Below, piece after piece: positions 10,013-19,185 of a stretch of DNA of 64,000 bases; within the stretch, counting starts at the first letter, position 1, and each line of letters begins with the position of its first letter. Source of the DNA: Bacteroidota bacterium (GTDB lineage Bacteria > Bacteroidota > Bacteroidia > Chitinophagales > BACL12); assembly GCA_016706255.1 (NCBI GenBank), contig JADJJZ010000003.1, positions 1,405,748 to 1,469,747 on the forward strand, read 5' to 3'. The notes under the pieces are model-generated. The model saw nothing but the letters and a program-made list of their open reading frames with translations, was not told the DNA's origin and searched no databases. A program made the position numbers and the translations under genes.

Positions 10013-11402
10013 AAACAGCTTTAACCTCAGCAATTAGTTTTTCCAGCATGGTTTTCGCATCACCAAACAGCATGCGTGTTTTGCTATCGTAAAATAATTC
10101 GTTTTCGATTCCGGCATAACCTTTTGCCATGGAACGTTTCATTACGATAATATTTTTTGCAGTGTTTGCTTTAATAATCGGCATACCATAAATTGGTGAA
10201 CCAGGGTCTGTTTCTGCTGCGGGATTTACTACGTCGTTTGCACCAATTACAATTACCACATCAGTATTTGGTAACTGCGGATTGATATCATCCATTTCTT
10301 TTAATTTATCGTAAGATACATCAGCTTCAGCAAGTAATACGTTCATGTGACCGGGCATACGACCTGCAACAGGATGTATTGCGAAATTTACTTCTACACC
10401 TTTTTCTTCCAATACTTTTTCAAATTCGTGACAAGTATGTTGAGCCTGAGCAACTGCTAAACCGTAACCCGGAATAATAGTAACTTTTTGCGCATAAGCA
10501 CATAAAATTGCGGCATCAGTTGCGTTTATTTCGCGTATAGATAATCCTTCTGTTGATTTACCTGTAGAAGTGCTGGTACTAAATGCGCCAATAATAACAT
10601 TCCATAAACTTCTGTTCATGGCTTTACACATTAACACGGTAAGAATAGTTCCTGCGCTACCAACCAAAATACCACCTGTAAGCATTACCTGATTATCGTA
10701 AAGGAAACCACCAAAAGCAGCGGCAACACCGGTAAATGAATTGAGTAATGAAATAACTACCGGCATATCTGCACCACCAATCGGCATTACAAATAATACA
10801 CCATATAATAATGAAGCACCAAAAATTATCCAGATTACATTGCTGCTCATAAATGTAACATCATAAGAAGCAAAAACTACTAATGCGAGTATTGCGAATA
10901 TAAAGGTGTTATTAAATATCTGTTGAAATTTACTACCAACATCTTTTATTTTACCTTCCAGTTTACCATAAGCAATCATACTTCCGGCAAATGAAATTGT
11001 TCCGATCATGAGGCCTAAAAAAATGATGAAACGTTCACCAAATGCTTCAGGATGATGTGTGTCCATTTCAACTATTCCAATTAAAGCCGCACATGCACCA
11101 CCCATACCATTAAACAACGACACCATTTGGGGCATTTGCGTCATTTTTACTTTCATGGCAGCAAAATAACCTACAATAGTTCCTATGGCAATTCCACCAA
11201 AAATCCATGCAAGATTGCCGATTTTTTCACCGGCTTCATTTTGATGGAAAAATATGGTACCTAAAATGGCAATTGCCATACCGATACCGGCATAAAAATT
11301 CCCTTTTTTCGCTGTATCCGGTTTTCCCAACATTTTTAAGCCTACAATAAAGCTTAAACTGCCAAGCAGGTAACAAAGTTTTAATATATCTAAATTACTC
11401 AT
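10011..11402 (-). CDS. pntB: NAD(P) transhydrogenase subunit beta
   Basis: 463 residues, the normal PntB length. The N-terminal ~290 residues hold many membrane helices that form most of the proton channel (domain II). The C-terminal ~170 residues are the NADP(H)-binding domain III, with IIPGYGLAVAQAQH, IHPVAGRMPGHMNVLLAEA, VVIVIGANDVVNPAA and the IKANTAKNIIVMKRSMAKGY block. With the two upstream subunits it couples hydride transfer from NADH to NADP+ to proton flow across the inner membrane. It is the last gene of the operon; the 112-bp gap before it contains an interspersed repeat, and its stop codon abuts a direct-repeat array. Confidence 0.97.
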   Translation of the reverse strand: MSNLDILKLCYLLGSLSFIVGLKMLGKPDTAKKGNFYAGIGMAIAILGTIFFHQNEAGEKIGNLAWIFGGIAIGTIVGYFAAMKVKMTQMPQMVSLFNGMGGACAALIGIVEMDTHHPEAFGERFIIFLGLMIGTISFAGSMIAYGKLEGKIKDVGSKFQQIFNNTFIFAILALVVFASYDVTFMSSNVIWIIFGASLLYGVLFVMPIGGADMPVVISLLNSFTGVAAAFGGFLYDNQVMLTGGILVGSAGTILTVLMCKAMNRSLWNVIIGAFSTSTSTGKSTEGLSIREINATDAAILCAYAQKVTIIPGYGLAVAQAQHTCHEFEKVLEEKGVEVNFAIHPVAGRMPGHMNVLLAEADVSYDKLKEMDDINPQLPNTDVVIVIGANDVVNPAAETDPGSPIYGMPIIKANTAKNIIVMKRSMAKGYAGIENELFYDSKTRMLFGDAKTMLEKLIAEVKAV

Positions 11403-11466
11403 AGTAAATATCTTTATTCGTAATATAATTAATCAATTAATAAATAAACTTAATAAACACATTAAA

Positions 11467-11510
11467 GGCTGTTCCATTGGTACATCGGTACATCAACAAA
11501 TTAGCACATT
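11467..11510 (-). repeat. interspersed GTACC/TTAGC repeat, copy A
   Basis: Read on the minus strand it contains AATGTGCTAATTTG, two GATGTACC steps and ends AATGGAACAGCC. The same phrase, ending in the identical AATGGAACAGCC, recurs at 52826-52874. Confidence 0.75.
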
Positions 11511-11514
11511 AATT

Positions 11515-11832
11515 CTACTTTTTCTTCTTAAACATCTGCAACATACGGTTTGTAACCACAAAACCACCAACTACGTTGAGTGTTCCGAGAATTACTGCAA
11601 GGAAACCTAATACTAATGCAAGCGTGCTGTCTGCATGTCCCATAACAATTATAGAACCGATAATTACAACACCATGAATGGCATTTGCACCACTCATTAA
11701 TGGTGTATGTAAAATTGCGGGCACATTACTAATTACTTCCACACCTAAAAATGCAGCAAGAATTAATATGTAAACAATATCCCAGCTATCAAGGGTTTTT
11801 AAGAATGCACCTGTTGCTTCTAAAAGTATCAT
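11515..11832 (-). CDS. pntAB: NAD(P) transhydrogenase subunit alpha, membrane part
   Basis: 105 residues. I start at the ATG at 11832 (MILLEATGAFLKTL), because the longer reading adds a 17-residue tail overlapping the upstream stop. Three to four membrane helices and the motif EVISNVPAILHTPLMSGANAIHG identify the C-terminal membrane segment of PntA. Here it is a separate polypeptide, as in Rhodospirillum rubrum. It lies 40 bases downstream of the soluble alpha part and forms the proton channel together with PntB. Confidence 0.95.
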   Translation of the reverse strand: MILLEATGAFLKTLDSWDIVYILILAAFLGVEVISNVPAILHTPLMSGANAIHGVVIIGSIIVMGHADSTLALVLGFLAVILGTLNVVGGFVVTNRMLQMFKKKK

Positions 11833-11872
11833 ACAATTATTATTTATAGTTAATTGAGTTGTGCTTAAAATA

Positions 11873-13000
11873 TTATGCGGCAACGACTGCTTTTACACGT
11901 TCGTTTTTAATTTCACCTTCATGCGCAATGCATGTACCGGTAACTAAATCGTCGGCAAAGTTTAAATTGATATTTCCGTCTTTGTCGATAATCAGTTTAA
12001 TATAATTTAAAACGTTTTTACCAAACATTTTACTTGCATCATAAGGCATGGTAGCTTGTAAATTACTGTCGCCAATTATGGTAACACCATTTATTTGAAT
12101 TGTTTTACCATTTTCTGTTAATTCGCAGTTACCACCGGTGCTTGCAGCGAGGTCGATAATTACCGAACCCGGTTTCATTTGCATAACGGTTTCTTTTAAT
12201 AACAGAATTGGCGCTTTTCGTCCCGGAATTTGAGCAGTGCATATTACCACATCGGCTTTTCCGGCATGTTCCTGCACTTTCGCCTGCTGACGTTTTTTGA
12301 AATCTTCGCTTTGTTCAACAGCGTATCCGCCTGCACCTTTATCTTCAGTAGCGCCTTCAACTTCTATAAATTTAGCGCCTAATGAAAGCACTTCTTCTCT
12401 GGCGGCAGTGCGCACATCGCTTGCTTCAACAACAGCACCTAACCGTTTAGCTGTAGCAATTGCCTGTAATCCGGCAACACCTGCTCCTAATATTACCACT
12501 TTTGCAGGCGTAATTGTTCCTGCCGCGGTCATAAACATTGGGAAAAATTTTGGTAGGGTAGCAGCAGCAGTTAATACCGCTTTATACCCGGCTACAGTAG
12601 CCATAGAACTCAGAATGTCCATTGCCTGAGCACGTGTAGTTCTTGGAATTACATCGAGGCTGAATGCAGAAACACCTGCTGCCTGACATGCTTTTACGAA
12701 AGCAGTATTTACTAGCGGATTGAAGCCGCCGATAAGCACTTTACCCTTGCAGGCATTGAGTTCGCTGCCTTCCAGCGCATGGATTTTTATTAGAATATGG
12801 CTTTGACTGATTACCTGTTCGCGGGATGCTATTTCAGCACCTTTTGCAATGTAATCGGCATCCGGATAGCTGGCTTCAACGCCTGCACCCGATTCAACCA
12901 TAATTTTTTCGGCCTTTAAGGCTTTTAAGGTGGCAATATGTTCAGGTGTAATAGCTACACGCTTGTCCGCTTTACCTTCTCCTAGTATCCCTATTATCAT
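11873..13000 (-). CDS. pntAA: NAD(P) transhydrogenase subunit alpha, NAD-binding part
   Basis: 375 residues, related to alanine dehydrogenase. It is the peripheral domain I that binds NAD(H): the VILGAGVAGLQAIATAKRLGA Rossmann loop lies near residue 170, the conserved PRTTRAQAMDILSS block at about 120-135, and DLAASTGGNCE near 285. First gene of the three-gene operon pntAA-pntAB-pntB. A TATATTTG -7 box lies about 20 bases before the start. No membrane segment is present, as expected for the split form. Confidence 0.97.
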   Translation of the reverse strand: MIIGILGEGKADKRVAITPEHIATLKALKAEKIMVESGAGVEASYPDADYIAKGAEIASREQVISQSHILIKIHALEGSELNACKGKVLIGGFNPLVNTAFVKACQAAGVSAFSLDVIPRTTRAQAMDILSSMATVAGYKAVLTAAATLPKFFPMFMTAAGTITPAKVVILGAGVAGLQAIATAKRLGAVVEASDVRTAAREEVLSLGAKFIEVEGATEDKGAGGYAVEQSEDFKKRQQAKVQEHAGKADVVICTAQIPGRKAPILLLKETVMQMKPGSVIIDLAASTGGNCELTENGKTIQINGVTIIGDSNLQATMPYDASKMFGKNVLNYIKLIIDKDGNINLNFADDLVTGTCIAHEGEIKNERVKAVVAA

Positions 13001-13352
13001 GCACTTGTTTTTTGGAGCTGCAAATATAGCGATTTAGTGCCTAAGCTTTACCATGTTTTATGCGGAATATTATCGTTGTAAACGGCTGAAAGTCACGTTG
13101 TTCTAAGCGTTTGATAACTCATTTTTGTTGATAATTAGCACTAAAGCTGCTGCATTCGGCAAGCGTGGAAGCCGGCGGGATAAGTAACGGGCCGGCAGAG
13201 GGTTGAATAAAAACGCTAAATTTTCAGCACACGAAACATGTACCTATCTCCCCCAAAAAAATATTTTGTTGTTTATCCAATTTCAATATAAAAACCTGCG
13301 TTTGTATTTAACTTTACCGTTCAAATCAACACATTTTAATTCTCAATATTGT
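13001..13352. other. intergenic region between divergent genes
   Basis: 352 bases between the transhydrogenase operon and the lipoprotein start chosen at 13353. Apart from the minus-strand -7 box next to pntAA, there is a GC-richer patch with two GCCGGC words (about 13170-13200). The open frame leading into the lipoprotein shows no coding signature. No RNA gene is recognised. Confidence 0.5.
13021..13028 (-). promoter_or_regulatory. -7 box of the transhydrogenase operon
   Basis: On the minus strand TATATTTG matches TAnnTTTG exactly, about 20 bases before the pntAA start. No clear TTTG -33 box is visible. Confidence 0.5.
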
Positions 13353-14438
13353 ATGGTTCCCCTCCCGCGTTTTTTACTGCTTTTTGTAGTTTGTTTTGCA
13401 TTTTTTTCCTGTGAAAAGGAGCGTACGGTTAACAGGGGAATGTATTATTGGAAAAATAATCAAAATGAATTAAATGTTAATGAGGCGGCTTTTATTGCTG
13501 ATGCTCAGATTCAAACTTGTTATGTAAAATTTTTTGAAGTTGCAGAAGATTCTGTTTGGGATGCAGCACCTGTTGCAAAATCAAAACTGAAATTTAACTA
13601 TAGTGCAATAGGGCTGAGTGCGGAGAAGCGACTTCAGGTTGACACTTGCCTGCAAAATGTGGAAATTATTCCAACTGTTTATATACAAAATAATGTTGTA
13701 TTACATTTAAATAAAACAGCACTGGATACACTTGCCGGTAATATTATTTATTTGATAAATAAATATTGGACAGATAACCGATATACACTCAATTATAGCT
13801 ATTTTAAATGTTTTCAAATTGATTGTGACTGGACGCCAAAAAGCAGGGATAATTATTTTTATTTATTGACAGAAATAAAAAAACGCGCTAGCAGTACTTT
13901 GTTAAGTTGCACCTTACGTTTATATCCTTATGCCTATCAGGATATAATGGGTGTGCCACCGGTAGATCGTGTTATGTTAATGTGTTACAATTTATTGGAA
14001 CCGTTGAAGGAAGAGGATAAAAATTCTATTCTTGATTTGGTGGAGTTAAAAGCTTATTTGGATTTGGTGGACAAATACCCTTTGCCAATGGACATTGCAC
14101 TTCCAATTTTTTCGTATCAGTTTTTATATCAGAATAACCAATTGGAAGGTTTGCTGACAACTCCACTTAGTGAACTGCAACCTTATGTTCACCAAATTAA
14201 ACCTCATTGGTATGAAGTTAATAAAGATGTGATAGTTGGTGATAAATTTTTGCGTGGGGGTGATAAAATTAAAATTGAAGATATTGACCAAAAGTTGCTG
14301 GATGACGCAATCCAATTAATTGCCGATGCGGTAAATTTAAAGGACTCGATTACGGTGTCGCTTTTTCATTTAGATAAAAATACCATAAGTGCTTATGATC
14401 AGGAAAATATTAATCGTTTTTACGATTCTTTTAAATAG
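13353..14438 (+). CDS. lipoprotein of unknown function, possible TIM-barrel
   Basis: 361 residues starting at MVPLPRFLLLFVVCFAFFSC; the lipobox AFFSC makes this ATG preferable to the one 150 bases upstream. The body shows strand/helix repeats with motifs such as RGMYYWKNN, IPTVYIQNNVV, CFQIDCDWTPKSRDNYF, CTLRLYP and PPVDRVMLMCYN, spaced as in a glycoside-hydrolase-like (beta/alpha)8 barrel. The acidic DCDW motif could be catalytic or structural. I know no named family for it, so the fold is inference. Its last 44 bases overlap the start of the next gene, so the two are probably translated together. Confidence 0.75.
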   Translation: MVPLPRFLLLFVVCFAFFSCEKERTVNRGMYYWKNNQNELNVNEAAFIADAQIQTCYVKFFEVAEDSVWDAAPVAKSKLKFNYSAIGLSAEKRLQVDTCLQNVEIIPTVYIQNNVVLHLNKTALDTLAGNIIYLINKYWTDNRYTLNYSYFKCFQIDCDWTPKSRDNYFYLLTEIKKRASSTLLSCTLRLYPYAYQDIMGVPPVDRVMLMCYNLLEPLKEEDKNSILDLVELKAYLDLVDKYPLPMDIALPIFSYQFLYQNNQLEGLLTTPLSELQPYVHQIKPHWYEVNKDVIVGDKFLRGGDKIKIEDIDQKLLDDAIQLIADAVNLKDSITVSLFHLDKNTISAYDQENINRFYDSFK

Positions 14439-16701
14439 TATTTGCGGTTCATTATATGCATGCGGGCCATATTTTCCCAATGGTGAAGATATAAGGTTCA
14501 ATATGTTGAAACCGGAAATTTTTAAATGTTATGGATTTAATGCATTTAATTTATCCGGTCATTATTATTACGAAGGTAAAAATAGTTATGACCAATATTT
14601 ATACGAAGGTGAAAGTTTGAACCCTAATATAATTTGGTGGCAAAACCGTTGTAATAATATCCCTACCTACGAGGAAATTAATTATGCATTGTATGAAAAT
14701 ATAAAGATATTCAAATCTAATATTACAGATAATAGTTTTATTACCTATTTATATGAACATGATACGGCAGCACTTAACTATTTAAAATTTCTTGCCGAAT
14801 ATGAAGCTTTTCCCGGTGTGTTTTATGACCCATGGGAACGAACCGGTAGTTCAATGAGAGAACCATTGAGTGGTTGGATTGATGAATGTTTAAGGAAAAG
14901 TGGTTTGGCAACCGATGCTGATATAAAAAAAAGATATGCTTTTTTGGGATTACGCAGCGCATTTAATTATTCAGATTCAAATAAGGTTGCTCAAATTTTT
15001 GATGATTACTTTCGAGCTAATAAAAGCCGGGATTTAATTGATTACTGGGCAATGCACTATTATGCAAAAAGCACAAATAATGATATTGAATCAAATTTTT
15101 ATGCTGCATTATCATTTAAAAATGCGCCAGAAAAACGATTACCGGTAATTGGCACTTTTGATAGAACATGTCCGCAATCGTCAGTTTTGCAACTCGCAAA
15201 AACACCGGAAGAAAGAAATGCAGTGTATCTGATGTACGCTTTGCGCAATCCGGGCTATAGTTTGCAGGAGATAAAAAAAATGTATAATAATGACCCAGAT
15301 GATGATGCATTAACATTTATTCTATTAAGGGAAATTAATAAGCTTGAATTTTGGATTTATACGCCATATTTTTTTAATTATAAACCCCGCTTTGATATTT
15401 CAAACGATTACTGGGCAGACTCCATTGCTGATTATGGGTGGAGAAGTTTGCAAAATGATAAGGCTTATGCAAAACAAATGTTGGATTTTGTTAGAGTAAC
15501 TGATTTTAATAAGGTACACGATAAATATGCATGGCAGTTTTCGAAAGCATATTTACAATTTATGACAGGTGATTACACCGGTGCTGAGCTGTCTATTGCG
15601 AATGCAACCAAAAGTTTATCGGATACCACACAATTATTTGAGCAGTTTGAAAAATTAAAATTATATGTACTTGTCGGTTTGCAAACTACCGGGAAGCCGG
15701 TAATTACAGGTAAAATGCAGCCTTTAATTGAAAGACAGCTTGAAAATCAAGATTACAAATATTTGTTCGGGCTGGCGCGGTTACTTGAATTTGATGGCAA
15801 TACAACAGAGGCTGTTTTAATAATGTCGCACATAAATTTGCAAGACAAGTGGGAAAATCCAAACGCCTTTTGGAAAGCGACTAAACGATTAAAAAATGAG
15901 GAAGGTTATTATCTTACTTATTTATATTATTTGGATGCACAATACTCGAAACAACAAATTAAAAATATCATTTATGCCATTGAAAATCGCAAGGATACCT
16001 CAGCATTTGGAAATTGGCTATATGCGAATGTTGAAAAAAACAAATATGATTTTTATGATTTAGTAGGCATGAAATACATGCGTATTAATGAACTGGAAAA
16101 GGCGCATTATTACTTTAAATCTATACCGGATAACTATTGGACTACTGCCCAAAATTATGAAAATGTTGACTTTTATGTAAATCCCTTTGATATTGGTTTG
16201 ATTAAAAATGATACCATGCACTATACAAAAGCAGAATTACTTGAAACTTTAATGTTATATACTAAAAAGGCAAATAATGTAAATAATAAGGACCGGGATT
16301 ATTATAATTTTTTGGTGGCTAATTGTTACTACAACATGACCAGTTATGGCAATAGCTGGATGATGCGGCGTTTGTTTGGTGGTAGCAGGTATTTAAAAGA
16401 TAGCAAACTTGAAGATATGGATGAATATTACAATTGTAATATTGCCAAAATGTATTATTTAAAAGCTAAATCTACCAGTAAGAGTAAACAATTTTCTGCA
16501 TTGGCATTACTTTTTGCCGGAAAATGTGAAAAAAACCGTTTGACATACTTAAAAGGTGAGGTATATCTGTCAGATATGGAGGATAAAGAAATTTTCGATA
16601 AAAACGCTTATTATCATCAATTGGAGCGTAAGTATCCCGGTTACTATCAGGAATTAATGAGCAATTGCGAATCTCGCCGACTGTTTTTTAATGCAAGGTA
16701 A
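14395..16701 (+). CDS. large exported protein of unknown function, helical repeats
   Basis: 768 residues. The ATG at 14395 is chosen over a GTG six bases earlier; both give a signal sequence ending CGSLYACGPYFP, where the Cys may be a lipidation site although the lipobox is imperfect. The mature protein is long, aromatic and mostly helical, with TPR-like pairs in its second half (ITGKMQPLIERQLENQDYKY, YMRINELEKAHYYFKSIPDNY). Similar ACGPYFPNGED-type starts occur in uncharacterised Bacteroidota proteins, but no function is known to me. It overlaps the upstream lipoprotein gene, suggesting a two-gene operon and a shared role at the periplasmic face. Confidence 0.75.
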   Translation: MIRKILIVFTILLNSICGSLYACGPYFPNGEDIRFNMLKPEIFKCYGFNAFNLSGHYYYEGKNSYDQYLYEGESLNPNIIWWQNRCNNIPTYEEINYALYENIKIFKSNITDNSFITYLYEHDTAALNYLKFLAEYEAFPGVFYDPWERTGSSMREPLSGWIDECLRKSGLATDADIKKRYAFLGLRSAFNYSDSNKVAQIFDDYFRANKSRDLIDYWAMHYYAKSTNNDIESNFYAALSFKNAPEKRLPVIGTFDRTCPQSSVLQLAKTPEERNAVYLMYALRNPGYSLQEIKKMYNNDPDDDALTFILLREINKLEFWIYTPYFFNYKPRFDISNDYWADSIADYGWRSLQNDKAYAKQMLDFVRVTDFNKVHDKYAWQFSKAYLQFMTGDYTGAELSIANATKSLSDTTQLFEQFEKLKLYVLVGLQTTGKPVITGKMQPLIERQLENQDYKYLFGLARLLEFDGNTTEAVLIMSHINLQDKWENPNAFWKATKRLKNEEGYYLTYLYYLDAQYSKQQIKNIIYAIENRKDTSAFGNWLYANVEKNKYDFYDLVGMKYMRINELEKAHYYFKSIPDNYWTTAQNYENVDFYVNPFDIGLIKNDTMHYTKAELLETLMLYTKKANNVNNKDRDYYNFLVANCYYNMTSYGNSWMMRRLFGGSRYLKDSKLEDMDEYYNCNIAKMYYLKAKSTSKSKQFSALALLFAGKCEKNRLTYLKGEVYLSDMEDKEIFDKNAYYHQLERKYPGYYQELMSNCESRRLFFNAR

Positions 16702-16725
16702 TCTCATTTTCCGTAATTTTACTTT

Positions 16726-18882
16726 ATGAAATCGTATATTATTACGCTGGCTTTTTGCCTGTTGGCAGGCGTTTCTGCCTTTGGAACTACTATTCAGTCG
16801 CCATCAAAAAATCTGACACTAATGGTGGGAATTGATGATAAAGGTGTTATTCATTATGACCTTTTGCATAACGCAGGTGCAGTAATTCAAAACTCAAAAT
16901 TGGGGTTTACGCTTAAGGATGCCGTACCCTTGGATCGAGATTTTGTTTTGTTGTATGAAACGGTAAATCATGTTGATACATCGTGGCAACCTGTTTGGGG
17001 AGAAGTGGCTACGATAAGAAATAATTATACTGAATTAATTTATCATGTTCGTCAAACCACCACAAAAGTGCAAATGTATATTGTGTTTCGTTTGTTTGAT
17101 GATGGTTTAGGGTTTAGATATGAATTTCCGCATCAGCCGGAATTAAAATATTTTATTATTGCTGATGAATTAACTGAATTTAAATTAAGTGGCAACCACA
17201 CCGCATTTTGGATTCCCGGCGATTATGATACCAATGAATATCCTTACACAAAAAGCAAATTAAGTGATATTGATGCGGTAACTGTTTCAAATAGATATAC
17301 AGAAATTGCTACACGCACACCTACCGGAAAAAATTATGTGCAAACACCTTTAATGATGAAAACGGATGGTGGATTATACATCAATATTCATGAAGCTGCT
17401 TTAGTAAATTATTCGGCTATGCAAATTAAAGTAGATGCAGCTACAAATACGCTCAGCGCTGCGTTGGTGCCGGATGCTGTTGGCAATAAAGTGTATATGA
17501 CTTCACCCTGCAAAACACCATGGCGAACTATTGTTGTGAGTGATAAAGCTGTAGATATTCTTGCATCGAAATTAATTTTAAATTTAAACGAACCTGCTGC
17601 ATTTGATGATGTATCATGGATAAAACCAATGAAATTTATTGGCATTTGGTGGGATATGCATGTAGGTGTAAAATCGTGGAATTATTCGGATGTAAATAAT
17701 ATTAGTCTGGAAGGTACTGATTGGAAAAACCTGCCCCCAAATGGTATACATGGCGCAACTACCGAACGCACAAAATATTGTATTGATTTTGCAGCTGCCA
17801 ATGGTATTGATGCAGTATTAATTGAAGGCTGGAATATTGGCTGGGAGGATTGGTTTGGAAAATGGAAAGAAAATGTATTTGATTTTGTAACACCTTATCC
17901 CGATTTTAATGTTTTTGAATTACAACAATATGCTGCATCAAAAAATGTTCGATTGATCATGCATCATGAAACGTCTGCATCAGTTACAAATTATGAACGC
18001 AGATTGCAGGAAGCCATGGCATTTATGAAACAATATGGTTATACAGCAGTTAAAACCGGATATGTCGGCAGAATTATTCCGCGTGGTGAATATCACGATG
18101 GTCAGTGGATGGTAAACCATTATGTTTATGTTGCGCAACAAATGGCAAAAAATCATTTGATGGTTGATGCACATGAACCTGTGCGGCCTACCGGTTTACA
18201 TCGCACCTATCCGAACTGGCTGGCTTGTGAAGCAGCGCGTGGTAATGAGTTTAATGCATGGAGTCAGGGCAACCCGCCTGAGCATGAAACAATTTTGCCG
18301 TTTACGCGATTAATGGGCGGACCAATGGATTATACACCGGGCATTTTTGAAATTAAAATGGACTATTATAAACCCGGCGCTAAAGAGCAGGTGCATACAA
18401 CTTTGGCCAAGCAACTTGCCCTTTATGTTACTATGTATTCACCATTACAAATGGCCGCCGATTTGCCGGAAAATTATTTGAAATATCCTGATGCATTTCA
18501 ATTTATAAAAGATGTTGCTGTGGACTGGCAAGATTCAAAATATCTGGAAGCCGAACCGGGCGATTACATCACAGTTGCGCGTAAAGCAAAAAACAGCAGC
18601 ACATGGTTTGTTGGGGCAATAACCGATGAAAATAAACGAATGGCTTCGGTAAATTTAAGTTTTCTGGATAATAATAAATTATATATCGCCACCATTTATG
18701 CTGATGGTGCAGATGCAGATTGGCAAATGAATCCCAAAGCTTATCAGATTAAAAAATTTGTGGTGAAAAGTAATCAACTGCTGCAAATTCCGCTTGCTCC
18801 GGGTGGTGGTTGTGCAATTAGTATTAAGCCTGCGTCAGAAGAAGATGTAAACGGTATCCCTGCTTACAAGGGTAAGTGGTAA
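16726..18882 (+). CDS. GH97 family alpha-glucosidase-like enzyme (SusB type)
   Basis: 718 residues with a signal peptide. N-terminal beta-sandwich (~25-260), catalytic (beta/alpha)8 barrel (~270-620) and C-terminal beta domain. The glutamates of inverting SusB (E439, E508, E526, E532) correspond to E415 (MHHET), E484 (DAHEP), E502 (CEAARG) and E508 (GNEF) here, with identical spacing. The barrel motif AVKTGYVG lacks the Asp nucleophile of retaining GH97 members. The expected activity is calcium-dependent hydrolysis of alpha-glucosidic bonds with inversion, in the periplasm. No SusC/SusD pair is nearby, so it stands outside a classical utilisation locus. It starts 24 bases after the upstream stop. 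Confidence 0.95.
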   Translation: MKSYIITLAFCLLAGVSAFGTTIQSPSKNLTLMVGIDDKGVIHYDLLHNAGAVIQNSKLGFTLKDAVPLDRDFVLLYETVNHVDTSWQPVWGEVATIRNNYTELIYHVRQTTTKVQMYIVFRLFDDGLGFRYEFPHQPELKYFIIADELTEFKLSGNHTAFWIPGDYDTNEYPYTKSKLSDIDAVTVSNRYTEIATRTPTGKNYVQTPLMMKTDGGLYINIHEAALVNYSAMQIKVDAATNTLSAALVPDAVGNKVYMTSPCKTPWRTIVVSDKAVDILASKLILNLNEPAAFDDVSWIKPMKFIGIWWDMHVGVKSWNYSDVNNISLEGTDWKNLPPNGIHGATTERTKYCIDFAAANGIDAVLIEGWNIGWEDWFGKWKENVFDFVTPYPDFNVFELQQYAASKNVRLIMHHETSASVTNYERRLQEAMAFMKQYGYTAVKTGYVGRIIPRGEYHDGQWMVNHYVYVAQQMAKNHLMVDAHEPVRPTGLHRTYPNWLACEAARGNEFNAWSQGNPPEHETILPFTRLMGGPMDYTPGIFEIKMDYYKPGAKEQVHTTLAKQLALYVTMYSPLQMAADLPENYLKYPDAFQFIKDVAVDWQDSKYLEAEPGDYITVARKAKNSSTWFVGAITDENKRMASVNLSFLDNNKLYIATIYADGADADWQMNPKAYQIKKFVVKSNQLLQIPLAPGGGCAISIKPASEEDVNGIPAYKGKW

Positions 18883-18897
18883 ACTAAAAAATTAGTA

Positions 18898-18905
18898 TAG
18901 CTTTG
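18898..18905 (+). promoter_or_regulatory. -7 promoter box
   Basis: TAGCTTTG fits TAnnTTTG and lies 17 bases before the start of the PhnA-like gene; no clear -33 box is seen. Confidence 0.4.
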
Positions 18906-18922
18906 CAGCGAAAATTGATTTT

Positions 18923-19141
18923 ATGGAAGAATTAGTAGTTAAAGACAGCAACGGCGCGGTATTACAAGATGGTGATACTGTAATGGTAGTAAAAACCTTA
19001 AAAGTAAAGGGTTCATCTATAACCATTAAACAGGGAACAATCGTAAAAAAAATTCGCCTTACGGATGATGAAGAATTAATTGAAGGTAAGGTTGAGGGTT
19101 CTGTTGTGGTATTAAGAACTGAATTTTTAAAGAAAAAATAA
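18923..19141 (+). CDS. PhnA/YjdM domain protein (zinc-ribbon-less)
   Basis: 72 residues, only the C-terminal PhnA domain: VVKDSNGAVLQDGDTVMVVK, then LKVKGSS, and IRLTDDEELIEGKVEG. Typical YjdM proteins are about 110 residues with an N-terminal zinc ribbon, which is absent; short single-domain forms are common in Bacteroidota. Despite the old phosphonate-related name, the cellular role is not established. It is a stand-alone gene with its own -7 box and terminator. Confidence 0.9.
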   Translation: MEELVVKDSNGAVLQDGDTVMVVKTLKVKGSSITIKQGTIVKKIRLTDDEELIEGKVEGSVVVLRTEFLKKK

Positions 19142-19172
19142 ACCGATTATTTTGCAATAATCGGTTTATAGA
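19140..19172. terminator. bidirectional terminator
   Basis: A perfect 12-bp stem AAACCGATTATT and its complement with loop TTGC overlaps the phnA-like stop and is followed by T-rich sequence. Confidence 0.85.
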
Positions 19173-19185
19173 TTTTTATATTTTA

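Noticed and set aside
16726..18882. A Sus-type polysaccharide utilisation locus around the GH97 gene
   Set aside because: No SusC/SusD pair or SusR-like regulator is adjacent; the enzyme stands alone.
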